Shown here: positions 42,556-50,478 of the stretch, one piece after another
How positions within the stretch are numbered: the stretch's first letter is position 1
How the letters are laid out: every line of letters begins with the position of its first letter
The notes under the pieces: generated by a model
Database searches by the model: none
Told to the model about the DNA's origin: nothing
What the model saw: the letters and a program-made list of their open reading frames with translations, nothing else
Position numbers and translations under genes: made by a program
NCBI RefSeq assembly: GCF_007747215.1
Contig: NZ_CP036273.1
Span: 558,001-622,000, forward strand
Direction: 5' to 3'
Length of the DNA stretch: 64,000 bases
Origin: Urbifossiella limnaea
GTDB lineage: Bacteria > Planctomycetota > Planctomycetia > Gemmatales > Gemmataceae

Positions 42556-43059
42556 TCAGTCCCCCTTGTCGGCGAACTCGGGCCGGCGGCCGCGGGGGCC
42601 GCGGGCGCCGTCGCCCGGGGGGCCGTCCACGCCGGCGGCCGGCTCGGCGCCGAGGGCGCTGGGGTCGGTCTGCACCTGGGCCTCGTCCTGCATCCCCTTC
42701 ACGGCGAACTCCTTGCCGTGCTCGTCGCGGGCGATGCCCAGGATCGTCTCCTGCCACTTCGGGTCGAGCTTCAGCGTCATCGACCGGAGGATCACCCCCT
42801 CGGCCAGCGCGAAGTCGCGCTCGAGCTCGGCCTGCTTGGTGCTCTCCAGCGTGTAGTAGACGATGTGGAAGGCGCCCTTCTTCTGCTTGGCGATCGGGTA
42901 GGTGAGCTTCTGGTTGTAGTTCCACTCGCGGGCGATGCTGATCTGCCCGCCGTGCCGCTCGATCAGGTGGTGGACCTGCGTGCGGACCGCGTCGCCGTCG
43001 GCCGACAACTTCGTGGCGTCGAGGAGGAACAGAGTTTCGTAGGTGTTCACCATCGGCAT
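42556..43059 (-). CDS. rpsF: Ribosomal protein bS6
   Basis: 167 residues, longer than the usual 95-135. The ferredoxin-like fold is clear: NTYETLFLLDATKLSADGDA, REWNYNQKLTYPIAKQKKGA and FHIVYYTLESTKQAELERDF. The last ~60 residues are an acidic/glycine-rich tail (PAAGVDGPPGDGARGPRGRR). bS6 binds bS18 in the 30S platform; rpsR, which usually lies between ssb and rplI, is missing from this operon. First gene of the operon. Confidence 0.93.
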   Translation of the reverse strand: MPMVNTYETLFLLDATKLSADGDAVRTQVHHLIERHGGQISIAREWNYNQKLTYPIAKQKKGAFHIVYYTLESTKQAELERDFALAEGVILRSMTLKLDPKWQETILGIARDEHGKEFAVKGMQDEAQVQTDPSALGAEPAAGVDGPPGDGARGPRGRRPEFADKGD

Positions 43060-43822
43060 ACGGTCCTTCGGCGGAGCCCGGGGGGGGCGGTTGGGTCACC
43101 ACGGATCGGCGGGATACGCCGACCCCCCGCACCACGCGGGGGGAGTGCCCATCGGGCGGGTCCGCGAACCGTTTTCCTTAGAGCGCACGGCACGCGCCGG
43201 ACAGGGGGCGCGGGCGGAATGGAACGAGTCGGTCCGTGCGACCCGGGCCGTAGAACGACCGGCGACTGACGTGGAGTAATTGGCGCCACGGTGACCCGTG
43301 GCCGAATGCCTCAGCGGCCTCTGCTCCAAAAGACAGCATTGAAGCCCGGCCGATGCCCGAAAACGAGGCACGTCCAGCCGCCAGCTTGGGACTGGGAAAG
43401 ACCACGTGTGGCACGCTATCTCGTTGCCGTATCAGACGTTGCGAGGCCGAGCAGATCCCGCTCGAGGAATTGGCACGCGAGGTGCCTTACTCTTCAACAT
43501 CAGAGGAGACGGGCTGGGTGGCCAGGCCGAGGGGAGAGGCGGTGCTGACCGCCGGTCCGTTCTCCGACGAAACACAGCAAGCCGTGTGGTGACCAACGGG
43601 AGAGGTGGTCACCACACGGCTTGTTCGTTTTCTCGGGCGGACGAGCCGGTGGGAGAAACCCGGCCCGCCCGCCCCGTCGTCGGTTCCGCGCCTCGTCCGA
43701 GGGGGTCGCCGGCGGCGGGGGAGAGGGTGTCACTTTCGCCGACGGCGCCGCCGCCGTCAAGCACCAAATTAGCTCACAGGCCAGAATTTTCGCCGCGGCC
43801 ATATCGACCGAAGCCGGGCCGT
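43060..43822. other. Gene-free stretch upstream of rpsF
   Basis: About 760 bp with no frame I accept as a gene. It must hold the rpsF promoter (minus strand). A small hairpin CCCCCCGC/GCGGGGGG lies near 43122-43142, in the rpsF leader, where many bacteria have an S6:S18 autoregulatory site; I could not confirm that motif. The part around 43290-43500 has a lower GC feel than its surroundings and could hold a small RNA or a decayed gene. A perfect hairpin lies at 43578-43623. Confidence 0.5.
43578..43623 (+). terminator. Perfect 18-bp hairpin followed by a T-rich tract
   Basis: Arms CAAGCCGTGTGGTGACCA (43578-43595) and its complement (43606-43623) with a 10-base loop. On the plus strand it is followed by TTGTTCGTTTTCT, so it looks like an intrinsic terminator, though no plus-strand gene is seen before it. 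Confidence 0.6.
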
Positions 43823-44416
43823 TTACCCCGGGAACAGTCGGGCGACGGGGACGCGGAAGCCCGGCAGCGCGTCGCCGCCGTCCAGCTCCTGGGTCGCGTT
43901 GAGCGTGACCGACTCGGCCACCGGAAAGTGAATCGAGACCGTGCGGAAGTCGGGATTCAGGAGCCACACCTGCGGCACGCCGGCGGCGCGGAACAGCTTC
44001 ACCTTTTGGGTGATGTCCTCGACCGTGTCCGACGGCGACAGGATTTCGACCGCCAGCGTCGGCACCCCGTCGATGATCGTGGTCGAGTCGTCGGCCATGA
44101 CCCGGGCCGTCACGTCCGGGGCGAGGTACACGGCATCAACTCCGACCGTCCGGTCCGGGTTCCGAACCAACCGGACGCCGACCTCGCCGGCGTAGCACGA
44201 CCCGCGGGGTTCGGGCTGAGCGTCGAGCCAGGACTCGAGCACGAACGACACCCGGGACTGAATCCGGGCGTGGAACTTGTTCCGGATCGTCATCCCGACC
44301 TCCACAAGCCGGCCGTCGATCAGCCACCGCTCGACGCCGTCGTCCGGCAGGGCGAGGAGGTCTGCGGTCGTGAGGAGGCGGGCGGCGGGCGGCGTGGGCT
44401 CGAGCGCGGTCGCCAT
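43823..44416 (-). CDS. Uma2-family (DUF820) putative endonuclease
   Basis: 197 residues. Restriction-endonuclease-like core: GVERWLIDGRLVEVGM, VYLAPDVTARVM, then PTLAVEILSPSDTVEDITQK with the E-x-K-like catalytic strand and KLFRAAGVPQVWLLNPDFRT. Uma2 genes are hugely amplified in planctomycetes and cyanobacteria; their role is unknown, with links to mobile DNA suggested. It is the last gene of the minus-strand run that begins with phhA, but may have its own promoter. Confidence 0.88.
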   Translation of the reverse strand: MATALEPTPPAARLLTTADLLALPDDGVERWLIDGRLVEVGMTIRNKFHARIQSRVSFVLESWLDAQPEPRGSCYAGEVGVRLVRNPDRTVGVDAVYLAPDVTARVMADDSTTIIDGVPTLAVEILSPSDTVEDITQKVKLFRAAGVPQVWLLNPDFRTVSIHFPVAESVTLNATQELDGGDALPGFRVPVARLFPG

Positions 44417-44475
44417 CGGGTCGCTCCGTTTCGGGCCAAACTACCACAACCGAACCCGCTCGAACAGGGCGGCGG

Positions 44476-44913
44476 TCACCGCCGCGGGCCGCGGACGTTC
44501 GTGAGTCGGGCGAGGAACTCGGGGTACCGGTCCCCGCTCAGCCGCGTCTTCGCCTGCCCGAAGCCCGGGAACTGGTCGGGCCACACCTCGGCCAGCACGT
44601 CCGCGCCCACCGGGTCGAAGACGCGGACCGACGCCGGGTCGAAGTGCATGGCGCCGACGCACCCGTCCTCGGGCTCGGCGAACCGCTCGCAGCCGAGTAG
44701 TTCGGCGCTCGCGACGACGTGCCGGGCGAACTGGAACAGTACCACCTTCCCCGGGTCGGCGCTCAGCCCCGCCGTGCGGAACTCGTAGCGGCCGTTGCGC
44801 GGGAGCGTCGCCAGCTCACCGAGGAAGAAGTGCGCCTGCACGTCCGCGATGCCGCGCCCGGGGAACACGTCCGTGGACATCGGCAGGAGTTGAACCACGG
44901 GGGGTGTCGCCAT
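44476..44913 (-). CDS. Hypothetical protein
   Basis: 145 residues, soluble, no signal peptide. Notable stretches are PGRGIADVQAHFFLGELATL, KVVLFQFARHVVASAELLG and a C-terminal AEVWPDQFPGFGQAKTRLSG. The pattern of beta strands with an aromatic-rich end recalls small PUA/ASCH-like nucleic-acid-binding folds, but I cannot assign it. It lies 12 bp after the flavin reductase gene and is likely cotranscribed. Confidence 0.55.
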   Translation of the reverse strand: MATPPVVQLLPMSTDVFPGRGIADVQAHFFLGELATLPRNGRYEFRTAGLSADPGKVVLFQFARHVVASAELLGCERFAEPEDGCVGAMHFDPASVRVFDPVGADVLAEVWPDQFPGFGQAKTRLSGDRYPEFLARLTNVRGPRR

Positions 44914-44925
44914 CGCGCCACCGTA

Positions 44926-45531
44926 TCACGGCCGCTTCTGCTCGAACAGGTCGGACGTGTGGCACCAGAAGTCGGCGCCGAGCCGGGCCACCGTCCGCAG
45001 CTTGCGCGGGTCCACGCGGCCGGCGGCGTCCAGCACCGCGTCGTCCACGTGGATCGCCACCACGTCGCCGAGCACGAGGTTGCCGGCGATCGGGCCGTCG
45101 CCGAGCGGGACGATCTGCCGCACCCGACACTCCAGCGCCGCCGGCGAAGCGGCCACCCGCGGCGGCCGCACGAGCCGACTCGGCACGGTGGCGAGGCCGG
45201 CGTGTGACACCTCACTGTCATCGGGCGGCAGTTCGGCGCTGGTGGCGTTCACCGCTTCCGCCTGCGGGGCGGTCGCGGCGCTGACCACGAACTCGGGGAC
45301 GCGCTCGAGGTTCAGAAGCGTGTCCTTCTTCGTGCCGTCGCGGCGGAGCGTCGGCGAGAACACCACGACAGGCGGGTTGGCGCTGAACACGTTGAAGAAG
45401 CTGAACGGCGCGAGGTTCACCACGCCGGCCGGCGACACGGTGCTCACCCATGCGATCGGCCGCGGGGTGACGACGCCGGTGAGCAGCTGGTAGACGCGGA
45501 CGGGGTCGGCGCCGGCGGTGTCGAGGTGCAT
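44926..45531 (-). CDS. Flavin reductase family protein (FMN-binding split barrel)
   Basis: 201 residues. Typical start for the family: VYQLLTGVVTPRPIAWVSTV, then NLAPFSFFNVFSANPPVVVF with the FMN phosphate site, KDTLLNLERVPEFVVS and the late AALECRVRQIVPLGDGP strand. Members reduce flavin with NAD(P)H or act as ring-opening enzyme partners. It follows hmgA by 6 bp, so it is probably part of the aromatic amino acid pathway operon or supplies a linked oxygenase. Confidence 0.88.
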   Translation of the reverse strand: MHLDTAGADPVRVYQLLTGVVTPRPIAWVSTVSPAGVVNLAPFSFFNVFSANPPVVVFSPTLRRDGTKKDTLLNLERVPEFVVSAATAPQAEAVNATSAELPPDDSEVSHAGLATVPSRLVRPPRVAASPAALECRVRQIVPLGDGPIAGNLVLGDVVAIHVDDAVLDAAGRVDPRKLRTVARLGADFWCHTSDLFEQKRP

Positions 45532-45537
45532 CGGGGG

Positions 45538-46701
45538 TTAGTCCAGCCAGGATTGCGGGTACGCCGGGTCGTCCAGGTCGAGCGCCGGCCGCGTCAGCGC
45601 CAGCGGGCGGAACGTGTCCACCATCACCGCCAGCTCGTCCGTCCGCGTCTGGTCCTTGCTCGCCACAATCGTGCCCGGGTGCGGCCCGTGCGGGATGCCG
45701 TGCGGGTGGAGCGTGATCGACGCCTCCTCCACCCCGCGGCGGCTGCCGAACTTGCCGCGGACGTAGTACAGCACCTCGTCGCTCTCCACGTTCGAGTGGG
45801 CGTAGGGCACCTTGATCGCGTCCGGGTGCGTGTCCAGCACCCGCGGCGCGAAGGTACACACCACGAACCCCGGCGTCTCGAACGTCTGGTGGATCGGCGG
45901 CGGCTGGTGAACGGTGCCGGTGATTGGCTCGAAGTCGTCGGCGTTGAACGTGAACGGGTAGACGCAGCCGTCCCAGCCCACCACGTCGAACGGGTGGTGC
46001 GCCAGCGTGTAGCGCGTCAGCCGCGAACCGTCCTTCACCAGCACGGTGGTGTCGCGCTCCTCGTCGAGCGTGAGGAGTTCGCCGGGGCCGTGCAGGTCGC
46101 GCTCGGCGAACGGGGCGCCGAGGCGGAACTGGCCGTCGGGGTTCAGGTAGCGCTTCGGGAAGCCGACGGTGCCGGCCGACTCGATGACCAGCAGGTCGGT
46201 CGGGCCGGGGTCGAACTCCAGCTTGTAGGTGGTGCAGCGCGGCACGACGACGTAGTCGAACGGGCGGAACGGCAGGACGCCGAAGTGCGTCAGGAGCCGG
46301 CCGCGGCCGCGGTGAACGAACAGGATTTCCTCGGCGCGGGCGTTCCGGTACAGCTCCGTCTGTGGGTCCGCGGGGCGGCTGCGCCACAGGGTCACGTCGG
46401 CGTTCGTCAGCAGCGGCACGCGGCCGGTCACGGGCTCGCCGTGCGCCGCGAGGAGGCCGGTCTTCAGGTGGTGGTGCCGCAACTCGAACACCTCGGCCGC
46501 TTCGACGGGCCAGGTGCCGGCCGCCTCGACCTTCCGCACCCGCGTCGGCGGGCGGAGGTGGTAGGCGATCGAGTAGGCGCGGGCGAACCCCTCGGTGGAG
46601 ACGACCTCCTCGTAGAAGATGCCTTCGTTGCGGTAGCCGGGGGTGGCGCGGTGGGCGGTGTGCCGCTTCGGCGGGAGCGTGCCACGAGTGAGGTATCTCA
46701 T
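45538..46701 (-). CDS. hmgA: Homogentisate 1,2-dioxygenase
   Basis: 387 residues from ATG 46701. A bicupin iron enzyme opening the ring of homogentisate to maleylacetoacetate. Landmarks: EEILFVHRGRGRLLTHFGVL, RCTTYKLEFDPGPTDLLVIE, HHPFDVVGWDGCVYPFTFNA, and the iron/substrate region VPYAHSNVESDEVLYYVRGK plus TLHPHGIPHGPHPGT. Shorter than the fungal/human enzyme (~440) but in line with bacterial short forms. Its ATG overlaps the stop of the preceding small gene (ATGA). Confidence 0.93.
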   Translation of the reverse strand: MRYLTRGTLPPKRHTAHRATPGYRNEGIFYEEVVSTEGFARAYSIAYHLRPPTRVRKVEAAGTWPVEAAEVFELRHHHLKTGLLAAHGEPVTGRVPLLTNADVTLWRSRPADPQTELYRNARAEEILFVHRGRGRLLTHFGVLPFRPFDYVVVPRCTTYKLEFDPGPTDLLVIESAGTVGFPKRYLNPDGQFRLGAPFAERDLHGPGELLTLDEERDTTVLVKDGSRLTRYTLAHHPFDVVGWDGCVYPFTFNADDFEPITGTVHQPPPIHQTFETPGFVVCTFAPRVLDTHPDAIKVPYAHSNVESDEVLYYVRGKFGSRRGVEEASITLHPHGIPHGPHPGTIVASKDQTRTDELAVMVDTFRPLALTRPALDLDDPAYPQSWLD

Positions 46702-47078
46702 TCCGCGCCTCCTGTGAGGGTGGCAGCGTGGCCCAGCACCCGGGCGCCGCCCTTCAGCAGCGAGCACGTCGGCACGTACCCGATCTTTACCCGCCACGCC
46801 AGCAGTTCGTCCGGCGTCGGCTTGTGGCCCCAGACGGCGACCGCCGTCAGCTCGCCGAATCAGGTGACGGCGAACGCCAGCCAGCGGGCGTCCGGCAGCG
46901 GCACCAGGAAGTCGTAGCTGTACTCGTCCTGCTGCACCAGATCGAGCCCGGCCAGCGACACGCCCGCGCCCGGCGCCCACTTCAGGATGCCTTCGAGGTT
47001 CCGCAGCCGGCCGACCTCCGCGCCGAGACTGGGGTCGGACGCGGTCAACTCCGCCAGCTGGTCCGGATACGGCGTCAT
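46698..47078 (-). pseudogene. Small operon gene with an in-frame TGA
   Basis: Reading from ATG 47078 the frame runs 72 codons (MTPYPDQLAELTASDPSLGA ... PDARWLAFAVT), meets TGA at 46862-46860, and then continues open in the same frame (FGELTAVAVWGHKPTPDELL) to a TGA that overlaps the hmgA ATG. Both operon junctions (FAH stop/ATG and stop/hmgA) keep the ATGA overlap, which argues the full 126-codon frame was the gene. CGA to TGA is a single transition. A sequencing error or readthrough are alternatives. The family is unknown to me. Confidence 0.75.
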
Positions 47079-47809
47079 CCGGGCTGCTCCACGATCGGGT
47101 TGCGCAACACGCCGAGATGTTCGATTTCGAGCTCCACCACGTCGCCGGGTTTCAGCCAGCCGCCGACCGCCTCGGGCGTCAGTTCCAGGATGCAGCCGGT
47201 GCCGACGGTGCCGCTGCCGAGCACGTCGCCGGGGCGGAGGTCGGCGTCGCGGCTGGCGTGGGCCAGCAACTGCGGCCACGTCCAGTACATACTGCCGGCG
47301 TCGCCGCGGCTGTACTCCTTTCCGTTCACCCGGGCCGTCATCGTCAGGTGGAGGCGGCCGTCGCGGTAGTACGGCTGCAATGCGGTGAACGGCACGAGGC
47401 CAGGGCCGAGGGACGTGGCGAAGTCCTTGCTCTTGCTCGGGCCGAGGCCCACCGCCATCTCGGCCCGCTGGAGGTCGCGGGCGCTCCAGTCGTTCATGAT
47501 GGTGAAGCCGGCGACGCACGCCAGCGCCGCGTCATCCGCCGGCAGGTTCCGCGCCGCGGTGCCGATCACGCACGCCAGCTCCAGCTCGTAGTCGAGGGCC
47601 GCGCTGCCGGCGGGCGCGCACACCGGGTCGCCGTCGCCGACGACCGCGGCCGGGTTCGAGAAGTAGAAGACGGGCACGTCGTACCACTGGGGCACCATCC
47701 CGAGCCCGCGGTGCGCCCGGCACGTCTTCACGTGCTGCTCGAACGCATAAAAGTCCCTGATGGAGCGGATCGATGATCGAAGATCGAGGATTGATGATTG
47801 AGAAGACAT
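47075..47809 (-). CDS. Fumarylacetoacetate hydrolase family protein
   Basis: 244 residues as read from ATG 47809. The FAH fold is seen in VPVFYFSNPAAVVGDGDPVC, the metal ligands in LDYELELACVIG, and MNDWSARDLQRAEM, SKDFATSLGPGLVP. It would cleave fumarylacetoacetate to fumarate and acetoacetate, the last step of tyrosine breakdown. The first ~14 residues (MSSQSSILDLRSSI) are encoded by the terminal repeat of the four-helix-bundle cassette, so the true or ancestral start was altered by that insertion. Confidence 0.85.
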   Translation of the reverse strand: MSSQSSILDLRSSIRSIRDFYAFEQHVKTCRAHRGLGMVPQWYDVPVFYFSNPAAVVGDGDPVCAPAGSAALDYELELACVIGTAARNLPADDAALACVAGFTIMNDWSARDLQRAEMAVGLGPSKSKDFATSLGPGLVPFTALQPYYRDGRLHLTMTARVNGKEYSRGDAGSMYWTWPQLLAHASRDADLRPGDVLGSGTVGTGCILELTPEAVGGWLKPGDVVELEIEHLGVLRNPIVEQPG

Positions 47810-48252
47810 GACGCGGTTACGCTCCCGGCTTGGCGTCGCGGCTGCGGCGGACGGCCGTGGCCCGGGAGGCAGACATGATGCGGAGGAGTTCGTTCGCTTC
47901 GGCCAAGAGGGGCTGAACGAGCTCGGACTTGTGCAGGTTCCCGTCGATGACCAGTTCGAGCCAGAACGCGCTCTCGTCGGCCTCCTCGATCACGACGCCC
48001 ATCTTGGCGACGAACTCCTTCCGCGACCGCGCCCGGCACGCGGCCCGGTAGTTGGCTCCCACCGAGGTGCCCGATCGCATCAACTGGTTGGCGACCGCCC
48101 GCCCCTGCACCGTCCCCGGCAGCGCGGCGGTGAGCCTCATGACGCGCAGGGCGAACTGCTTCGTCCGGTTCTGAAGCTCAGCCCGGTCCATCGTGTCGCC
48201 CCCACCGACCTTGTCTTCCCAATCATCAATCCTCGATCACCAATCATCAATC
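47768..48252. mobile_element. Candidate four-helix-bundle cassette 2, with terminal inverted repeats
   Basis: The 35-bp ends (47768-47802 and complement of 48218-48252) match at about 30 positions and are built of GAT/GATT words (GATCGAGGATTGATGATTG shared exactly). Between them is only the S23-type gene. The right end overlaps the hppD stop codon; the left end provides the start of the FAH gene. It thus sits inside an otherwise tightly packed operon. Same architecture as 20171-20711 but with different repeat words. Confidence 0.6.
47817..48191 (-). CDS. Four-helix-bundle protein of the S23 family
   Basis: 124 residues. Family signature: ANQLMRSGTSVGANYRAACR followed by RSRKEFVAKMGVVIEEADES and AFWLELVIDG. 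The C-terminus is basic (SRATAVRRSRDAKPGA). It differs clearly from the copy at 20222-20623 (motif SVGANYRA versus SVGANIAEGSGR), so these are two subfamilies, not a recent duplicate. It lies between hppD and the FAH gene with no pathway connection and is enclosed by inverted repeats. Confidence 0.85.
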   Translation of the reverse strand: MDRAELQNRTKQFALRVMRLTAALPGTVQGRAVANQLMRSGTSVGANYRAACRARSRKEFVAKMGVVIEEADESAFWLELVIDGNLHKSELVQPLLAEANELLRIMSASRATAVRRSRDAKPGA

Positions 48253-49351
48253 ACAAAGTCCCCCGCAGCGCCTGCTCGCGCTCGATCGCCTCGAACAGCG
48301 CCTTGAAGTTCCCCTTGCCGAAGCTCTTGCCGCCGACCCGCTGGATGATCTCGAAGAACAGCGTCGGCCGGTCCTGCACCGGCTTCGTGAAGATCTGCAG
48401 CATGTACCCCTCGTCGTCGCGGTCCACCAGGATGCCGAGCTCGGCCAGCTCCGCGATGTCCTCGTTGATCGCGCCCACCCGCTCGGCCAGCGTGTCGTAG
48501 TACGCCTTCGGCACCCGCAGGAACGACACGTCGTTCGCCCGCAGCGCCTTCACCGTGGCCACGATGTCGTTGGTGGCGAGCGCGACGTGCTGCACCCCGG
48601 CGCCGCCGTAGAAGTCGATGTACTCCTCGATCTGGCTCCGCCGCTTCCCCTTCGCCGGCTCGTTGATCGGGAACTTGATCCGCCCCCGCCCGCCCTGCAC
48701 CACCTTGCTCATCAGCGCCGAGTACTCGGTGCTGATGTCCTTGTCGTCGAAGCTCACCAGCTGCTCGAACCCGAGCACCTTGCGGTAGAACTCGACCCAC
48801 TCGTCCATCTTCCCTTCCTCGACGTTGCCGACGACGTGGTCGATGCCGAGGAGCCCGGCGGGGTGGTAGGTGCCGGGGCTGTAGCGGGCCGGGTCGATCG
48901 ACTGGAAGCCCGGGGCGAACGCGCCGTGGTACTTGTCGCGGTTCACGAACGTGTGCGTGGTGTCGCCGTAGGCGCGGATCGTGGCGAACTCGTAGACGCC
49001 GTGCTCGTCCTCGAGCCTGGTCGGGCCTTTGACGCCGTGGGCGCCGCGCTCGACGGCCAGGTTGTAGGCGTCCCTCACGTCGTCCACCTGGAGGGCGATG
49101 TCGGAGACGCCGTCGCCGTGGAGGACGAGCCGCTGCACCTCCGGGTGCTGGGGCCGCAGCGGCGACACGATCACGAACGTGATGCCGCCCTGCTTCACGA
49201 CGTACCCGGCCTCGTGGCGCACCTTGGTTTCGAGGCCGGCGTAGGCGACCACGTCGAACCCGAAGGCGTTGCGGTAGAAGAACGCGCTCTGCCGGGCGTT
49301 GCCGACGAAGAACCGCAGGTGGTCGATCTTCCGCAGCGGCAGGTCGGTCAT
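48251..49351 (-). CDS. hppD: 4-hydroxyphenylpyruvate dioxygenase
   Basis: 366 residues from ATG 49351 (MTDLPLRKIDHLRFFVGNAR). Two VOC domains; iron ligands are the His in GLLGIDHVVGNVEE, His in GAGVQHVALATNDI and Glu in RPTLFFEIIQRVG. Also seen is the C-terminal GNFKALFEAIEREQ conserved helix that closes the active site. Converts 4-hydroxyphenylpyruvate to homogentisate. Second gene of the operon after phhA; its stop codon is overlapped by the cassette repeat. Confidence 0.95.
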   Translation of the reverse strand: MTDLPLRKIDHLRFFVGNARQSAFFYRNAFGFDVVAYAGLETKVRHEAGYVVKQGGITFVIVSPLRPQHPEVQRLVLHGDGVSDIALQVDDVRDAYNLAVERGAHGVKGPTRLEDEHGVYEFATIRAYGDTTHTFVNRDKYHGAFAPGFQSIDPARYSPGTYHPAGLLGIDHVVGNVEEGKMDEWVEFYRKVLGFEQLVSFDDKDISTEYSALMSKVVQGGRGRIKFPINEPAKGKRRSQIEEYIDFYGGAGVQHVALATNDIVATVKALRANDVSFLRVPKAYYDTLAERVGAINEDIAELAELGILVDRDDEGYMLQIFTKPVQDRPTLFFEIIQRVGGKSFGKGNFKALFEAIEREQALRGTL

Positions 49352-49364
49352 GGGGGCTCCACCG

Positions 49365-49492
49365 GAAGACGGATTGGCCGCAAAAAGGCACAAAAGACAC
49401 AAAAAGGACAGAATTCAAAACCGGGTTCTTGTCTGACTATCTTGTCTGTCCTTTTTGTGTCTTTTGTGCCTTTTTGCGGCCAATCCGTCTTC
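49365..49492. repeat. Long inverted repeat with perfect 47-bp arms
   Basis: Arms 49365-49411 and 49446-49492 are exact complements around a 34-base loop. The words are AAAAAGGCACAAAAGACACA and the complement. It is AT-rich against its surroundings and fills most of the space between phhA (stop 49503) and the hppD start (49351). RNA from the operon would fold it into a very stable stem. Confidence 0.95.
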
Positions 49493-49502
49493 GCTTCTGT
49501 GG

Positions 49503-50393
49503 CTAGGTTACTTTGATCGCCAGCTTCTTCACCAGCGCTTCTGCCTCGGCCCGCAAGAACTTCAACGACGGGGCCACGAACAGCTGCGTCTGCATGTACG
49601 TCGGGTCGTAGTCGGTGTTCACGACCACGTCGGTCACGAACGGGCGGCGCGTCACGGCGCGGCTGAACAGGCTGTTCGGGATCTCGCCCGTGCTCGACAG
49701 GATGCCGGCGCCGAACACCTTCACGTCGCCGGCTTCCTCGACCAGCCCGAACTCGATGCTGAACCAGCTGAACCGCTTCAGCATCAGGACGTGCCCGCCG
49801 TCCGTCGCCGCGGCGGCCGCCTTCCCGAGCAGCGTGATGAGCTCGGCGTAGTCGCGGTCCATGAACGGCGGCACGTGCCCGAGGCAGTCGTGGATCATGT
49901 CCGGTTCGGGCGTGAACTCCGGGTGCGACGGGTGGCGGAGGAACTGCGTGACGGGGAAGCCGCGGGCGGCGATGTAGCGGTAGAAGGTGCGGTACGCCAG
50001 CGAGCCTTCCGCGGGGATGAGGTGGGTCTGGGTGGCGGCGCGGAGGCGGTCGCTGAGGTGGCGCATCTGCGGCACCTCGGCCGACGTGATGGCCAGCTCG
50101 TGCTTCGCCTTGCGGTACAGGGCGCAGGCGTGGGCGTCGTGCAGCGGGGCGAGCTGCGCCGACACGTCGGCCCACAGCCGGGCCTCCTCCGGCATGTACT
50201 CGAACACCGGCGGGCCGAGACCTTCGAGGCGGTGCTTGCGCGTCAGCGCGAAAATCCACCGCCGCCGGGACATGTACGCGGGGTCGTCGATGCCGGGGGT
50301 CTTGGGGTCGACTTCGAGCTCGTCCGGGTCCGGCGGCTCGACCATCTCCCGCGGGTCCACGGCGACGCCGTACTGGATCAGCGTGTCCTTCAT
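49503..50393 (-). CDS. phhA: Phenylalanine 4-monooxygenase
   Basis: 296 residues from ATG 50393. The iron site is MIHDCLGHVPPFMD (two His) plus Glu in FSWFSIEFGLVEEAGD. The pterin-binding region HLIPAEGSLAYRTFYRYIA and the FSRAVTRRPFV C-terminal block are present. It lacks the regulatory ACT domain, as in other bacterial enzymes. Hydroxylates phenylalanine to tyrosine with tetrahydropterin. First gene of the phenylalanine/tyrosine catabolic operon. Confidence 0.95.
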   Translation of the reverse strand: MKDTLIQYGVAVDPREMVEPPDPDELEVDPKTPGIDDPAYMSRRRWIFALTRKHRLEGLGPPVFEYMPEEARLWADVSAQLAPLHDAHACALYRKAKHELAITSAEVPQMRHLSDRLRAATQTHLIPAEGSLAYRTFYRYIAARGFPVTQFLRHPSHPEFTPEPDMIHDCLGHVPPFMDRDYAELITLLGKAAAAATDGGHVLMLKRFSWFSIEFGLVEEAGDVKVFGAGILSSTGEIPNSLFSRAVTRRPFVTDVVVNTDYDPTYMQTQLFVAPSLKFLRAEAEALVKKLAIKVT

Positions 50394-50478
50394 GACGCCT
50401 CCAGACCTGGGGCGAGCGGCGAAGGCCGGGCCGCGCCCTATTCTACCACCGCCCCCGTTCCCGCCGGAAGGTGCCGCC

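Noticed and set aside
43290-43500. Search for a tRNA or RNase P RNA in the gap upstream of rpsF
   Set aside because: No cloverleaf with TTCGA-type loop and no conserved RNase P blocks could be found by eye.
43353-43592. Short plus-strand open frame upstream of rpsF
   Set aside because: No start signal, no recognisable composition, and the frame runs into a hairpin; not supported as a gene.
46860-46862. TGA as a selenocysteine codon
   Set aside because: No selenoprotein family is recognised and no obvious SECIS stem follows; a CGA to TGA change is simpler.
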